A stretch of 64,000 nucleotides of DNA from Gammaproteobacteria bacterium MOLA455 (GTDB taxonomy: Bacteria > Pseudomonadota > Gammaproteobacteria > Pseudomonadales > Porticoccaceae): positions 310,001 to 374,000 of the forward strand of contig AZIN01000004.1 in NCBI GenBank assembly GCA_000511875.1, in the 5' to 3' direction. The position numbers and the translations under genes were made by a program. The notes beneath the pieces are model-generated. The model searched no databases and was not told where the DNA came from. It saw only the letters and a program-made list of their open reading frames with translations. Below are positions 8,947 through 17,696 of this stretch, piece by piece; within the stretch, counting starts at the first letter, position 1, and each line of letters begins with the position of its first letter.

Positions 8947-10884
8947 ATGTCAGATTCCCGAACCCATCCAATTCCCCAGCAATGGTCCGATTCAGCTTGG
9001 ATTGATGAAGTTACTTATGAGGCTATGTACCGTCAGTCGGTGGATAATCCCGAGCAGTTTTGGGGCGATCAGGCGGCGCAGTTTTTAACGTGGGAAAAAC
9101 CTTGGGAAACCGTTTGCCGCAGTGATATTGAACAGGGTCAGGCAGCCTGGTTTGAGGGCGGCAAGCTCAATGTGGCCGTTAATTGTATTGATCGTCACCT
9201 AGTTGACCGGGCAGATCAAACCGCGATTATCTGGGAGGGGGACGATCCCTCGGACCATGCCCATATCAGCTACGCTCAACTCCACGAGTTAGTCTCTCGA
9301 TTAGGCAATGTATTGCGTCAGCGGGGTGTCAAAAAAGGTGATCGGGTGTGTATCTACATGCCAATGATTCCTGAGGCAGCCTATGCCATGCTCGCCTGCG
9401 CCCGCATTGGTGCCGTGCACTCAGTGGTATTCGGAGGTTTTTCTCCGGAGGCGTTAAAAGACCGTATTCTCGATTCCGATTGCCAGGTTGTGATTACAGC
9501 GGATGAGGGCTTGCGTGCAGGCAAGGCGATTCCTCTTAAGGCCAACACTGACAGGGCCTTGGCAAACTGCCCCGATGTTCATACCTGCCTGGTTGTCCGT
9601 CGTACCGGCGGCACTATAGATTGGCAGCAGAGCCGAGATATCTGGTACCAAGAATCCATGGACTCTGTTGCTCAAGACTGTGTGCCAGAAACTATGGATG
9701 CCGAAGATCCGCTGTTTATTCTTTACACCTCGGGCTCAACGGGTAAGCCCAAAGGCGTTGTCCATAGCACTGGCGGTTATCTGTTGATGGCTGCGATGAC
9801 CCACAAATACACTTTCGACTATAAAGATGGCGATGTATTTTGGTGTACTGCCGATGTTGGTTGGGTCACTGGCCACAGTTATATTTTGTATGGTCCGCTG
9901 TGTAATGGCGCTATCACGTTGATGTTTGAAGGCGTGCCAACCTATCCGGATGCCTCACGATTCTGGCAGGTTATCGACAAGCATCAGGTCAATCAGTTTT
10001 ACACTGCGCCAACCGCGATTAGATCTTTGATGGCCTGTGGCGATCGTTTTGTTAATAGCAGTTCACGCGGCTCACTTAAGCTGCTCGGCACTGTGGGTGA
10101 GCCAATCAATCCTGAAGCTTGGGACTGGTATCACCGCGTGGTGGGAGAGTCGCGCTGTCCCATCGTCGACACCTGGTGGCAAACTGAGACCGGCGCCCAT
10201 ATGTTGACGCCGCTCCCCGGTGCTACAGCTCTAAAGCCCGGCTCTGCAACAAAGCCATTTTTTGGTGTGCAACCAGTATTGCTGGATGCCGAGAGTCAGG
10301 AAATTGATGGGCCAGGTGAAGGGTTGTTGATGATTAAAGCATCTTGGCCGAGTCAGATTCGCACTATCTATGGTGATCATCAGCGCTTTGTCGAGACCTA
10401 CTTTAGGCCCTATGCCGGCTATTATTTTACCGGCGACGGTGCACGGCGGGATGAGGATGGTTACTACTGGATTACCGGGCGAGTTGATGATGTGCTAAAT
10501 ATTTCAGGCCATCGCATGGGTACTGCTGAGGTGGAGAGTGCTCTAGTGCTCCATGAAAAAATCGCAGAGGCTGCAGTCGTAGGCTATCCCCATGATGTTA
10601 AAGGGCAGGGCATTTACTGTTACGTCACGCCAATGAATGGCGTCGAGCCTGACGAGGAGTTGCGTCTAGAGTTGATCGCTCTCTGTGTTAAAGAAATTGG
10701 TCCGATCGCCAAGCCAGATATTATTCAGTGGGCTCCGGGATTGCCCAAGACCCGTTCGGGTAAAATAATGCGACGCATCTTGCGCAAAGTCGCTGCCAGT
10801 GAGTTGGATAGTTTGGGTGATACCTCGACGCTGGCAGATCCTGCGGTAGTTGATGAGCTGATTGCCAACCGAAGAAATAGATAA
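8947..10884 (+). CDS. acs: acetyl-CoA synthetase (AMP-forming)
   Basis: Activates acetate to acetyl-CoA through acetyl-AMP. The 645 residues match Acs of E. coli (652). Domain order is the ACAS N-terminal segment (about 30-90), the AMP-binding core with [15 protein letters not shown] near residue 260, the acetate-pocket block TWWQTETG near 408, and the C-terminal domain with RSGKIMRR near 603. The lysine in RSGKIMRR is the one acetylated by Pat-type enzymes in known Acs proteins. It is probably monocistronic: its own promoter lies upstream and a different promoter follows. Propionyl-CoA synthetase is a weaker alternative. Confidence 0.93.
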   Translation: MSDSRTHPIPQQWSDSAWIDEVTYEAMYRQSVDNPEQFWGDQAAQFLTWEKPWETVCRSDIEQGQAAWFEGGKLNVAVNCIDRHLVDRADQTAIIWEGDDPSDHAHISYAQLHELVSRLGNVLRQRGVKKGDRVCIYMPMIPEAAYAMLACARIGAVHSVVFGGFSPEALKDRILDSDCQVVITADEGLRAGKAIPLKANTDRALANCPDVHTCLVVRRTGGTIDWQQSRDIWYQESMDSVAQDCVPETMDAEDPLFILYTSGSTGKPKGVVHSTGGYLLMAAMTHKYTFDYKDGDVFWCTADVGWVTGHSYILYGPLCNGAITLMFEGVPTYPDASRFWQVIDKHQVNQFYTAPTAIRSLMACGDRFVNSSSRGSLKLLGTVGEPINPEAWDWYHRVVGESRCPIVDTWWQTETGAHMLTPLPGATALKPGSATKPFFGVQPVLLDAESQEIDGPGEGLLMIKASWPSQIRTIYGDHQRFVETYFRPYAGYYFTGDGARRDEDGYYWITGRVDDVLNISGHRMGTAEVESALVLHEKIAEAAVVGYPHDVKGQGIYCYVTPMNGVEPDEELRLELIALCVKEIGPIAKPDIIQWAPGLPKTRSGKIMRRILRKVAASELDSLGDTSTLADPAVVDELIANRRNR

Positions 10885-10929
10885 GGCCTGACGGCTTAAG
10901 CTGCAAGCTTCTGGTTGGTATAGGATATA

Positions 10930-10959
10930 TTGGTATACCTTTAGCTGTGTAGCTATAAT
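10930..10959 (+). promoter_or_regulatory. probable promoter of the GDPD-like gene
   Basis: TTGGTA (10930-10935), 18 bp, perfect TATAAT (10954-10959). The leader to the ATG at 11044 would be near 80 nt. The -35 is only a partial match. Confidence 0.5.
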
Positions 10960-11043
10960 ACCGCGATCATTTGTTTGGGTCGTTCGGTCGGATGAACTAT
11001 TGTTAGCGCACTACGCTAGTGCCTTAAGAGTGCGATTAGCCTT

Positions 11044-11904
11044 ATGCGTAAATTTTTCATTGTATTGCTCTGCCTGTCTCTGGTGTACGGAATACTACTT
11101 ATTCTGCCCGGCTACAGCCGCGTGCACTCTATTCCGTTCTACCAAAGTCAAAGCTTCAATAACATTGCCCATGGCACCGGTCGCGAACTGGTCCCGGGTA
11201 ATACGCTAGAGGGTGCTATCAATGCTGTGGCCGTAGGCGCAGATATTGTTGAACTCGATGTCCATTTGACGCTGGATAAAATAGTTGTGCTCAGACATGA
11301 CGCGAGCATTGATTCGACGACCAATGGCAGTGGTTATATTGCTGAAATGACATTGTCAGAACTGAAAACGTTTGATGTAGGGTTTCATGAAGATGACTAC
11401 CCAGCAAAGCCGGCTGTCGAAGGTATACGCATAACCTCTCTGGAATCGGTGTTTAAAGCCCTTCCGGACACGCGGTTTCTAATTGAATTAAAACCCGATG
11501 ACAGGGAGACCGGTGTTCAGTTATGTCGGTTGGTGCTGTCTTATGGCTTACAGAATCAGGTGCTAGTGGGGTCTTTTTACTCCTCGGTACTTGAAAATTT
11601 TCGTCAAATTTGTCCTGAGGTGCCGACTTCTCTTGGAGAAGAGGAGGCGCGGGTGATGGTTTTGTTGAGCTGGATAGGCCTGGGACATCTGTATAAGTCG
11701 CCTGGCTACTCAGTGCAATTGCCATTTGAATACCTCGGCGTGCCACTGGTTTCCAAATCGTTAATTAGAGCCGCAGACGAACTCAATTTGGCAGTCGATG
11801 TTTGGACGGTCAACGATCCACAAAAAATGCTAAAACTGATTGAACTCGGTGTTGACGGTATTATTACCGATAGGCCAGATATTTTGCAGGCTATTGATCT
11901 CTAA
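11044..11904 (+). CDS. membrane-anchored glycerophosphodiester phosphodiesterase-like protein
   Basis: GDPD-fold protein of 286 aa. Residues 4-22 form one hydrophobic N-terminal segment, a signal anchor or uncleaved signal, so the domain is probably periplasmic. The family normally hydrolyses glycerophosphodiesters to glycerol-3-phosphate and an alcohol. Most catalytic residues are present: His43, Glu70 and Asp72 in VELDVHLT, His85 in LRHDAS, plus ELKP and the C-terminal VWTVND and GVDGIITDRP blocks. The usual His-Arg pair after the first strand is changed: Arg is replaced by Gly44 (AHGTGRELVPGNT). Arg47 three residues later might compensate. Activity or substrate may therefore differ. It stands alone between acs and an XRE gene. 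Confidence 0.8.
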   Translation: MRKFFIVLLCLSLVYGILLILPGYSRVHSIPFYQSQSFNNIAHGTGRELVPGNTLEGAINAVAVGADIVELDVHLTLDKIVVLRHDASIDSTTNGSGYIAEMTLSELKTFDVGFHEDDYPAKPAVEGIRITSLESVFKALPDTRFLIELKPDDRETGVQLCRLVLSYGLQNQVLVGSFYSSVLENFRQICPEVPTSLGEEEARVMVLLSWIGLGHLYKSPGYSVQLPFEYLGVPLVSKSLIRAADELNLAVDVWTVNDPQKMLKLIELGVDGIITDRPDILQAIDL

Positions 11905-11976
11905 ATGGAAAAATAATATTAAGTGCAATTAATGAACTGGAAAAACTCATAGAAATTGACTAAAAATAATACATAA

Positions 11977-12342
11977 ATGGATAGAAAGGAAGTCCATAAT
12001 TGGGCCATGAAAAGATCTATGAGTACAGAATTAGCAAAATTAATGCAGCGAGAGGGCATTTCTCAGAGTGCGCTTTCGCGAGCTACTAGAGTTCCTCAGC
12101 CGACGATTAATCGCATCCTTAGTCAGGTCACCCAAGATCCACGGCGCGACTCAATGATTAGTATCGCCAACTATTTTGGTGTGCCCGTAGAATCGCTCTA
12201 TGGCAGCTCAGCTGCTCAGAAATCGACAAAAAAAGACCCGAAAGCCGTTGAGGATGTGTTCAATAGAATATTGGCGCTATCTAAAGCAGACCGAAAAGCC
12301 TTATTTTCTCAGGTCGCTGATAAATTTAATGGCGATGAATAG
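11977..12342 (+). CDS. small XRE-family DNA-binding protein
   Basis: The protein has 121 aa. An HTH_3 domain covers about residues 18-72, with ISQSALSRATRVPQPTINRIL as the helix-turn-helix region and MISIANYFGVPVESLYG closing the fold. A lysine-rich linker leads to a short acidic C-terminus (LSKADRKALFSQVADKF). It resembles the single-domain repressors related to phage CI heads, but there is no S24 peptidase part and no phage gene nearby. The start is uncertain: ATG codons at 11977, 12007 and 12019 all precede the HTH, and AAGGAAG at 11985-11991 could serve 12007 only at a long spacing. Target genes are unknown. Confidence 0.8.
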   Translation: MDRKEVHNWAMKRSMSTELAKLMQREGISQSALSRATRVPQPTINRILSQVTQDPRRDSMISIANYFGVPVESLYGSSAAQKSTKKDPKAVEDVFNRILALSKADRKALFSQVADKFNGDE

Positions 12343-12374
12343 GCGCTACGTAGGCAATGTTTTTAATCATTCAG

Positions 12375-12409
12375 GTCTAATCGGGCCGGAGGTTTTTGCC
12401 TCATTAGAC
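12375..12409. repeat. stem-loop between convergent genes
   Basis: Perfect 7-bp arms GTCTAAT / ATTAGAC enclose a GC-rich loop that contains a second small stem (AGG/GCCT). It lies between the XRE gene and the small - strand gene. No T-run follows on either strand, so I do not call it an intrinsic terminator. Confidence 0.4.
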
Positions 12410-12431
12410 TAATCGCTCAAGCTGTCTTGGG

Positions 12432-12617
12432 CTATTTTTTTTCTGCGCCGATCTCTTTAAGTGCTGTCTCTAGTATGTCAAGCAGTTGTTCTCGCTTAGT
12501 GCTATCAACTTTGTTTAACAGCACTTTAAAGTACTCGAGCCCGGCGTCAAACTGTTTTTCAAGTTCCACTTCGCTAATAACCACTCTGTTGATCGACTCC
12601 AAATCTTTACGTTGCAT
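12432..12617 (-). CDS. small hypothetical protein (61 aa)
   Basis: No family recognised. I start it at 12617 because an AGGA lies 8 bases upstream of that ATG; an upstream ATG at 12674 has no such site. The peptide is charged and predicted helical (RKDLESINRVV, LLDILETALKEIG, ending EKK), with no signal or membrane segment. It looks like a small cytosolic helical protein. It is convergent with the XRE gene and divergent from the LysE-type exporter. The good ribosome site and protein-like composition support it, but it could still be a chance ORF. Confidence 0.45.
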   Translation of the reverse strand: MQRKDLESINRVVISEVELEKQFDAGLEYFKVLLNKVDSTKREQLLDILETALKEIGAEKK

Positions 12618-12834
12618 AAGCGATCCTGCTTTTATTTGAGCATCTCTGCATGGGTCTCCGTTATCGGATGACATATCTCACGCTTTCTATCTTATTCACT
12701 TTTTAATAAAGTTTAAAGGGGGTGCTCGCAAGAGGCATGTCTTTAACCTTAGCTGGGTTAAGGTTGTTTTTAGGTGTTCTTTATTCTCGCAAGCCTGTAT
12801 AAGAGAGTGTTTAGTCGATGGTATAAGGGTAGTT

Positions 12835-13491
12835 ATGGATACGGTATTTTGGTTGTCGGTGACAATGGCATGTTTGTTGGGAGCCATGTCCCCGGGCCCT
12901 AGTTTGGCAGTGATCGGCAGTCTGACCCTGAATCAGGGACGCCTCTCAGGGATGATTGGGGCGGTAGCCCATGGGTTAGCCATAACGGCTTTTGCACTGC
13001 TCACGGCACTTGGCTTAGTCGGTCTAGTGAGTCGTTATGAAAGCGCTTTCAATCTACTGCAATTAGCTGGTTGTCTCTATTTAGTCTGGATGGCGACGAA
13101 GTTGCTTTTTGCTGCCCCCAATAAAGCTCCTAACAGAGCCTTTGATCAAGATCCCGGCCAAAGCGCTGACACATCAAATTCAGTAGTTGGTCCAAAATGG
13201 GCCGCTGCCCGCGATGGGTTTTTGATCGCTTTGATCAATCCTAAAATCATGCTTTTTTTTAGCGCGTTATTTAGTCAGTTTGTCAGCGTTGATAGCGCCT
13301 TTTGGGTGAAGTTGGTTATGGCAGCGATTGCCGGAACTGTCGATGCGCTGTGGTATATGCTTGTGGCAGTGGTTATCTCTCGGCCGGGTAACCTACTTCG
13401 ATATCAGCAGACTGGTCCTTGGCTGAATAAGCTTTTTGCTCTGTTGCTGTTGTTTATTGTAGCCGGATTTTTTGTTGATTTGACTGCTTAA
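12835..13491 (+). CDS. LysE/RhtB-family exporter
   Basis: Inner-membrane exporter of amino acids or related small metabolites. The 218 residues have about six hydrophobic segments. The family N-terminal block MSPGPSLAVIG lies near residues 18-28. LINPKIMLFFSALF near residue 130 matches the conserved NPK motif of LysE/RhtB proteins. The central loop (about 90-120) is hydrophilic. The substrate cannot be told from sequence (homoserine, threonine, lysine and others are known). It appears monocistronic, with a short divergent spacer to the 61-aa gene. Confidence 0.88.
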   Translation: MDTVFWLSVTMACLLGAMSPGPSLAVIGSLTLNQGRLSGMIGAVAHGLAITAFALLTALGLVGLVSRYESAFNLLQLAGCLYLVWMATKLLFAAPNKAPNRAFDQDPGQSADTSNSVVGPKWAAARDGFLIALINPKIMLFFSALFSQFVSVDSAFWVKLVMAAIAGTVDALWYMLVAVVISRPGNLLRYQQTGPWLNKLFALLLLFIVAGFFVDLTA

Positions 13492-13679
13492 GTTTCTCTT
13501 CAACTAATCTCGCGACCAGCCAAGCTAATCTCGAGTCTGATACTTCGCGTAATGGCTCTAAGAGCGCAAAAATGGCGCAGCTGAGGGATTTGCTTTAGGG
13601 TAGAATCGCTGTTCGCTAAAGAATCGACCAAAGAGAAAGTCAAATAGCCCGTCAATATTGAATCCCGCAGGTAATTCGA

Positions 13680-14351
13680 GTGAAAACAACCTACAAAAAT
13701 ATCTATAAATTGGCGGCTAAAAACCGCGGTGGTTTCGAGCAACTGGAAGCCAGTTTACCCCGTCCAAGAAGTTCACAGCAGCTGGCGGCCCAAGGAGATG
13801 ATCGCTATTTGTCGATGATGACTCGCTGTGTGTTCCGCGCCGGCTTCGTGTGGCGAGTGATCGACAACAAATGGCCTGGCTTTGAGGAGGCTTTCTGCAA
13901 GTTTAATCCCCTAGCTATCGCCCATTTTAGTGATGAAAAGCTTGAAGAGCTGGGTCAAGATACGCGCATAGTGCGTAATTTCACGAAGATTGTTTCTGTG
14001 CGCCACAATGCGATGTATGTACTGGATAAGCAGCATAGTCACGGTAGCTTCGGCAAATTTATTGCCGACTGGCCAGAGAATGACATTGTCGGTTTGTGGT
14101 TAGAGCTGAAAAAAAATGGCTCGCGAATGGGTGGTAACTCTGGCCCGGGAATGTTGCGCAGCATGGGTAAGGATACCTTTCTACTGACCCAAGATGTCAG
14201 CGATGCGCTGGTCAGACAAGGTCTGATGAAAAAATTCAGTCCCACGGCCCAGCGAGATTTGCGCCTGGTGGAGCAGGTGTTTGCCGATCTCCGCGAGCAG
14301 TCGGGTCGCTCGCTGTGTGAGCTGAGCCGGATGCTTGCCTTTACCGTTTAG
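13680..14351 (+). CDS. DNA-3-methyladenine glycosylase I family protein
   Basis: Base-excision repair protein of the Tag family, 223 aa (E. coli Tag 187). The family block DDRYLSMMTRCVFRAGFVW near residues 41-59 and WPGFEEAF near 65 match the Tag fold, and GNSGPGMLRSMGKDTFLL occurs where Tag carries its helix-hairpin region. The N-terminal Cys and C-terminal His/Cys zinc ligands of E. coli Tag are not evident. It therefore belongs to the divergent Tag-like branch, and its substrate may differ from 3-methyladenine. The start is a GTG with only a weak AGGT upstream; the first ATG is too far inside. Confidence 0.8.
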   Translation: MKTTYKNIYKLAAKNRGGFEQLEASLPRPRSSQQLAAQGDDRYLSMMTRCVFRAGFVWRVIDNKWPGFEEAFCKFNPLAIAHFSDEKLEELGQDTRIVRNFTKIVSVRHNAMYVLDKQHSHGSFGKFIADWPENDIVGLWLELKKNGSRMGGNSGPGMLRSMGKDTFLLTQDVSDALVRQGLMKKFSPTAQRDLRLVEQVFADLREQSGRSLCELSRMLAFTV

Positions 14352-14474
14352 TGTTCTTGATAGCTCATCCAGTGGCCTTCTGGACGCCAAGGGATGACAT
14401 ACCTCAAGTTTAAGTAGGTTTTACTGCTAGCTGAGGAAAAGATTCTGCAGGGAATGTATCTTGCTCGAACGCGA

Positions 14475-14483
14475 TGCTATCAT
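14475..14483 (+). promoter_or_regulatory. extended -10 promoter of the thiamin operon
   Basis: TGC followed by TATCAT (14478-14483) forms an extended -10, without a clear -35. Transcription would start near 14490, exactly at the 5' end of the riboswitch, which supports it. Confidence 0.5.
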
Positions 14484-14490
14484 GGACTCG

Positions 14491-14570
14491 CTATCCTAAG
14501 GGGCGGCCGTCTGCATCGGCCTGAGAAGTACCCTTTGAACCTGATCCGGATTATGCCGGCGTAGGAATAG
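14491..14570 (+). ncRNA. TPP riboswitch (THI element)
   Basis: The conserved core is clear: CTGAGA at 14521-14526, then ACCCTTTGAACCTGATC and GGATTATGCCGGCGTAGG. The outer stem P1 pairs CTATCCT (14491-14497) with AGGAATAG (14563-14570), with one bulge. The P3 arm is GGCCG/CGGCC, about 14504-14520. Known function: binds thiamin pyrophosphate and lowers expression of thiamin synthesis or uptake genes. Here it precedes a TBDR-PnuT operon. About 77 nt separate it from the ATG, and no clear intrinsic terminator is visible there, so control of translation initiation is more likely. Confidence 0.96.
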
Positions 14571-14647
14571 GAATTTTTGACTGTTACCTTTCTTCGTCTT
14601 TTGTCTCCGGGTCTCCTTAACTTTTCATACTGTTACTGAGGCTCTAC

Positions 14648-16777
14648 ATGAACCGCTATAAAATAATTACTCCAATCCTCACTTTGCTTGCTTCCGCTTT
14701 GCTTGTCCTGTCGACACCTGTGATATCCGATTCAGTACTACCAGAGAGCGCCATTGAAGAGATTGTTGTCACCTCTGATTTTCGTGACACCACCCTGTTG
14801 CAAACTCCCGCCAGTGTCAGCGTTTTCGATAGTGAAGCCATAGCTCAGCGCCAGGCAAGACATCTAGAGCAGGTGCTCAATTTAGCGCCCAATGTTAATT
14901 TTTCCAGCGGTGCTTCGCGCGGGCGCTTTATTCAGATTCGCGGTATTGGCGAGCGCAGTCAGTTTATCGAGCCGTTAAACCCCTCTGTGGGAACCTTGGT
15001 CGACGGCATTGATTTTACGGGTATTGCCGGTGCGGCAACGACCATGGATATAGCTCAAATCGAGATACTAAGGGGTCCTCAGGGTACGCTCTACGGCGCC
15101 AATGCACTGGCGGGTCTGATCAATCTTAGATCCAATCAGCCCAGCGAACAGCTAGAGGGCAGTGTGCAAGTCTCTGCCGGCGATTACGACACGCGCACTG
15201 TCAGTGCAGCAGTGGGTGGGCCGATTAGCGAATCTCTGGGTTACCGAATTGCCGTTCAACAGCACAGTAGCGACGGTTATATAGAGAATGATTTTCTCAA
15301 GCGCGATGACACCAACAATATTGATGAACTCAGTTTTCGTAGTATTTTAGATTGGCAGGCCAGTGATGATCTGGATCTAAAATTGACCCTGTTCCATGTT
15401 GATGCGGACAATGGTTACGATGCTTTTTCACTGGATAACACCCGTAATACACTCTCAGATATGCCTGGGCATGATCGCCATCAAGCTACGGCTGCGGCAG
15501 TCGAGAGTCGCTGGCAGGGCGCAGATAGTTTCGACGTCATTAGTTTACTGAGTTTTGCCGACAATGATCTCGAATACGGTTATGACGAGGACTGGGCATT
15601 TCCCGATATATGTACTGGTCAGCCCTGTGCAGGGTGGGAGTACAACTCCACTGATCACTATAGCCGTCAGCGCGACAATGCCACTGTTGATATCAAGCTG
15701 GTGTCCGAGCCCGAAGCGCGAATCTTGAATGATAGTTCAGACTGGGTGATAGGAGTTTACTGGCGCGATCAGGATGAGCAGTTATTGCGTCAACAAACCG
15801 ATCAAGATAATTTCACCAGCGACTTTGATACAACAAATAAAGCCCTTTATGCTCAACTGGATACCCAGTTGTCTGAATCCCTGACGCTGATAAGTGGTCT
15901 TCGAATTGAGAGCCGCGATGCAACTTACAGTGACAATGATTTCGTTGCCCATAGTGTCGATGAAAGCCTCTGGGGTGGACGCCTTGCTCTGCAATACCAG
16001 ATCACGGCAAGTCAAATGATGTATGGCTTGGTCTCGCGAGGCTATAAAGCCGGCGGTGTGAATAGTGATCCCGCAATAGCATCGCAAGACCGTGAGTTTG
16101 ATACTGAGTTGATGTGGAATTTTGAGGCTGGTATCAAAGGGCGATGGTTAGATGATCGTCTGCAGGCGCAAGTGGCTGCCTTTTATCAAAAGCGCGATGA
16201 TATTCAGATTAAACAATCGTTGGTTCAGTCGCGAGACGACAGCAATGCAGTGGATTTCACCGACTATTTTGGCAACGCTGCGAGCGGTGCGAACTATGGT
16301 GTTGAGGTGGAATTTAACTGGATGGCGACGGACTCTGTGGTCTTGTTTGGCACGCTTGGTCTGTTGTCTGCTGATTATGACATCCCACTTTCGGATGACC
16401 TTAACAATCGCCAACAGGCTCAAGCGCCGGACTATCAGTTTGCTCTGGGTGGCAGCTATCAGGTTAATAACAGTCTTTCTCTGGGCCTTGATATTGAAGG
16501 CAATGATAAGTTTTACCTTTCCTCGAACCACAATGAGCAGACTCAGTCTTATGCGCTTGTTAATGCTCGGATAAACTATACCCTGGGCGGCTGGGAGTTG
16601 TCTCTCTGGGGCCGTAATCTTGCCGATAAAGAAGTGATTGTTCGGGGCTTTAATTTCGCTGGTTTCACGGGCAATGAGTTTTATGGAAATGACCCACGTA
16701 AATTTTATTCCACAGAGGGTTACTATCAACTGGGCGAGCCTCGCATGTTCGGCATCAGCGGCCAATACGATTTTTAA
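14648..16777 (+). CDS. TonB-dependent receptor for thiamin or a thiamin precursor
   Basis: Outer-membrane receptor of 709 aa. A signal peptide covers about residues 1-27. The TonB-box-like IEEIVVTS is followed by the plug domain (about 50-160, with IQIRGIGERSQF and VDGIDFTGIAG, then EILRGPQGTLYGANALAG) and a 22-strand-type barrel ending in GQYDF. The last residue is the aromatic Phe used for barrel assembly. Substrate assignment rests on context: the TPP riboswitch directly upstream and pnuT and a thiamin-binding protein downstream. Its strands are generic, so uptake of thiamin, TPP or a pyrimidine precursor cannot be separated. SD CTGAGG precedes the ATG. Confidence 0.92.
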   Translation: MNRYKIITPILTLLASALLVLSTPVISDSVLPESAIEEIVVTSDFRDTTLLQTPASVSVFDSEAIAQRQARHLEQVLNLAPNVNFSSGASRGRFIQIRGIGERSQFIEPLNPSVGTLVDGIDFTGIAGAATTMDIAQIEILRGPQGTLYGANALAGLINLRSNQPSEQLEGSVQVSAGDYDTRTVSAAVGGPISESLGYRIAVQQHSSDGYIENDFLKRDDTNNIDELSFRSILDWQASDDLDLKLTLFHVDADNGYDAFSLDNTRNTLSDMPGHDRHQATAAAVESRWQGADSFDVISLLSFADNDLEYGYDEDWAFPDICTGQPCAGWEYNSTDHYSRQRDNATVDIKLVSEPEARILNDSSDWVIGVYWRDQDEQLLRQQTDQDNFTSDFDTTNKALYAQLDTQLSESLTLISGLRIESRDATYSDNDFVAHSVDESLWGGRLALQYQITASQMMYGLVSRGYKAGGVNSDPAIASQDREFDTELMWNFEAGIKGRWLDDRLQAQVAAFYQKRDDIQIKQSLVQSRDDSNAVDFTDYFGNAASGANYGVEVEFNWMATDSVVLFGTLGLLSADYDIPLSDDLNNRQQAQAPDYQFALGGSYQVNNSLSLGLDIEGNDKFYLSSNHNEQTQSYALVNARINYTLGGWELSLWGRNLADKEVIVRGFNFAGFTGNEFYGNDPRKFYSTEGYYQLGEPRMFGISGQYDF

Positions 16778-16802
16778 CTTAGCAGAGTAAAAGGAGCTTT
16801 AT

Positions 16803-17051
16803 ATGCAGGTTACGATTGATATCAGCATGTACCCCAACCGGGAGGAATTTATTCCTCCCATTGATGGATTCATTGAAAGAATTAATCAGTTTGATGATTT
16901 AAAGGTCACAACGTTTCCAACCAGTACAGTGGTGCAGGGTGAATATAAGCACGCCATGAACGCTGTGCAGGAGACTATAGCCGACTGTTATATGGAGTTT
17001 AGCATGGCGGTCTATGTGGCAAAAATTATCCCTGGTTACGAGGCGCTATAA
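16803..17051 (+). CDS. YkoF/MTH1187-type thiamin-binding protein
   Basis: The 82-aa single-domain protein begins VTIDISMYP and has PIDGFIERINQ, ending in a MEFSMAVYVAKI strand. This is the ferredoxin-like layout of the MTH1187/YkoF thiamine-binding family; members of this superfamily bind thiamin or its hydroxymethylpyrimidine part. It lies 25 bp after the receptor and 3 bp before pnuT, inside the riboswitch operon, which strongly supports a thiamin role. There is no signal peptide, so it acts in the cytosol, perhaps passing substrate to the kinase. AAAGGAG precedes the ATG. Confidence 0.8.
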   Translation: MQVTIDISMYPNREEFIPPIDGFIERINQFDDLKVTTFPTSTVVQGEYKHAMNAVQETIADCYMEFSMAVYVAKIIPGYEAL

Positions 17052-17054
17052 GCC

Positions 17055-17696
17055 ATGTTTGATTGGGTAAATCTTGAGACTCTGGCGGTAGCCTTGGCTA
17101 TTGCTTATCTGCTTCTCGCCATCAAAGAGAGTAGCCTCTGTTGGTACTGCGCATTCTTTAGCACCGCAATCTATGTATGGATTTTTGGCGATGTCAGCCT
17201 CTATATGGAGTCGGCACTGAATATCTTTTATATGGCTATGGCAGTCTATGGCTGGTATCAGTGGCAGAGAGGCGGTGAGCAAAATAGCGGTCTGAGTATT
17301 TCACGTTGGAATCCCAGGCAACATATCAATGCCATTTTTCTGATTGCTGTTGCCACTGCTGTCTCAGGATATTTACTGACTAACAATAGCGATTCGCGAC
17401 TGCCCTATCTGGATTCGTTTACCACCTGGGGGGCGGTTTTGACCACGGTGATGGTGGCGCGCAAAGTGATCGACAATTGGCTCTACTGGATTGTCATCAA
17501 CAGCGCCTCAATCTATCTCTACTGGGATCGTGAACTCTATCAAACCGTGGCGCTCCTAGTGTTGTACATGGTGCTGTCGGTAATAGGGTACCGTTTTTGG
17601 CTCAAGAGTTTGCAGCAGCAAAGTCTTGTCGCAAATTCACTTGTCGATGAGATTGAGCCCTCTGTCTATGCAACTGCTTCAGCAAACTCTCGCTAA
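17055..17696 (+). CDS. pnuT: PnuC-family thiamin permease PnuT
   Basis: Inner-membrane facilitator of 213 aa with about seven to eight hydrophobic segments. PnuC family features: the N-terminal LAIAYLLLAIKES, the WYQW motif near residue 73 and NWLYWIVINSASIYLYW near residue 142, which matches the PnuC substrate-binding helix. Position in the TPP riboswitch operon separates PnuT (thiamin) from PnuC (nicotinamide riboside). PnuC-type carriers work by diffusion with metabolic trapping, so the kinase that follows is the likely trapping enzyme. Its 3' end overlaps the kinase gene. Confidence 0.9.
   Translation: MFDWVNLETLAVALAIAYLLLAIKESSLCWYCAFFSTAIYVWIFGDVSLYMESALNIFYMAMAVYGWYQWQRGGEQNSGLSISRWNPRQHINAIFLIAVATAVSGYLLTNNSDSRLPYLDSFTTWGAVLTTVMVARKVIDNWLYWIVINSASIYLYWDRELYQTVALLVLYMVLSVIGYRFWLKSLQQQSLVANSLVDEIEPSVYATASANSR

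Noticed and set aside
11977-12342. XRE protein as a prophage CI-type repressor or a toxin-antitoxin partner
   Set aside because: It lacks the peptidase part of CI, and the neighbouring small gene is on the opposite strand and convergent, unlike a TA pair.
14571-14647. Intrinsic terminator between the TPP riboswitch and the receptor gene
   Set aside because: T-rich stretches occur but no convincing GC-rich hairpin precedes one; control of translation is more likely.
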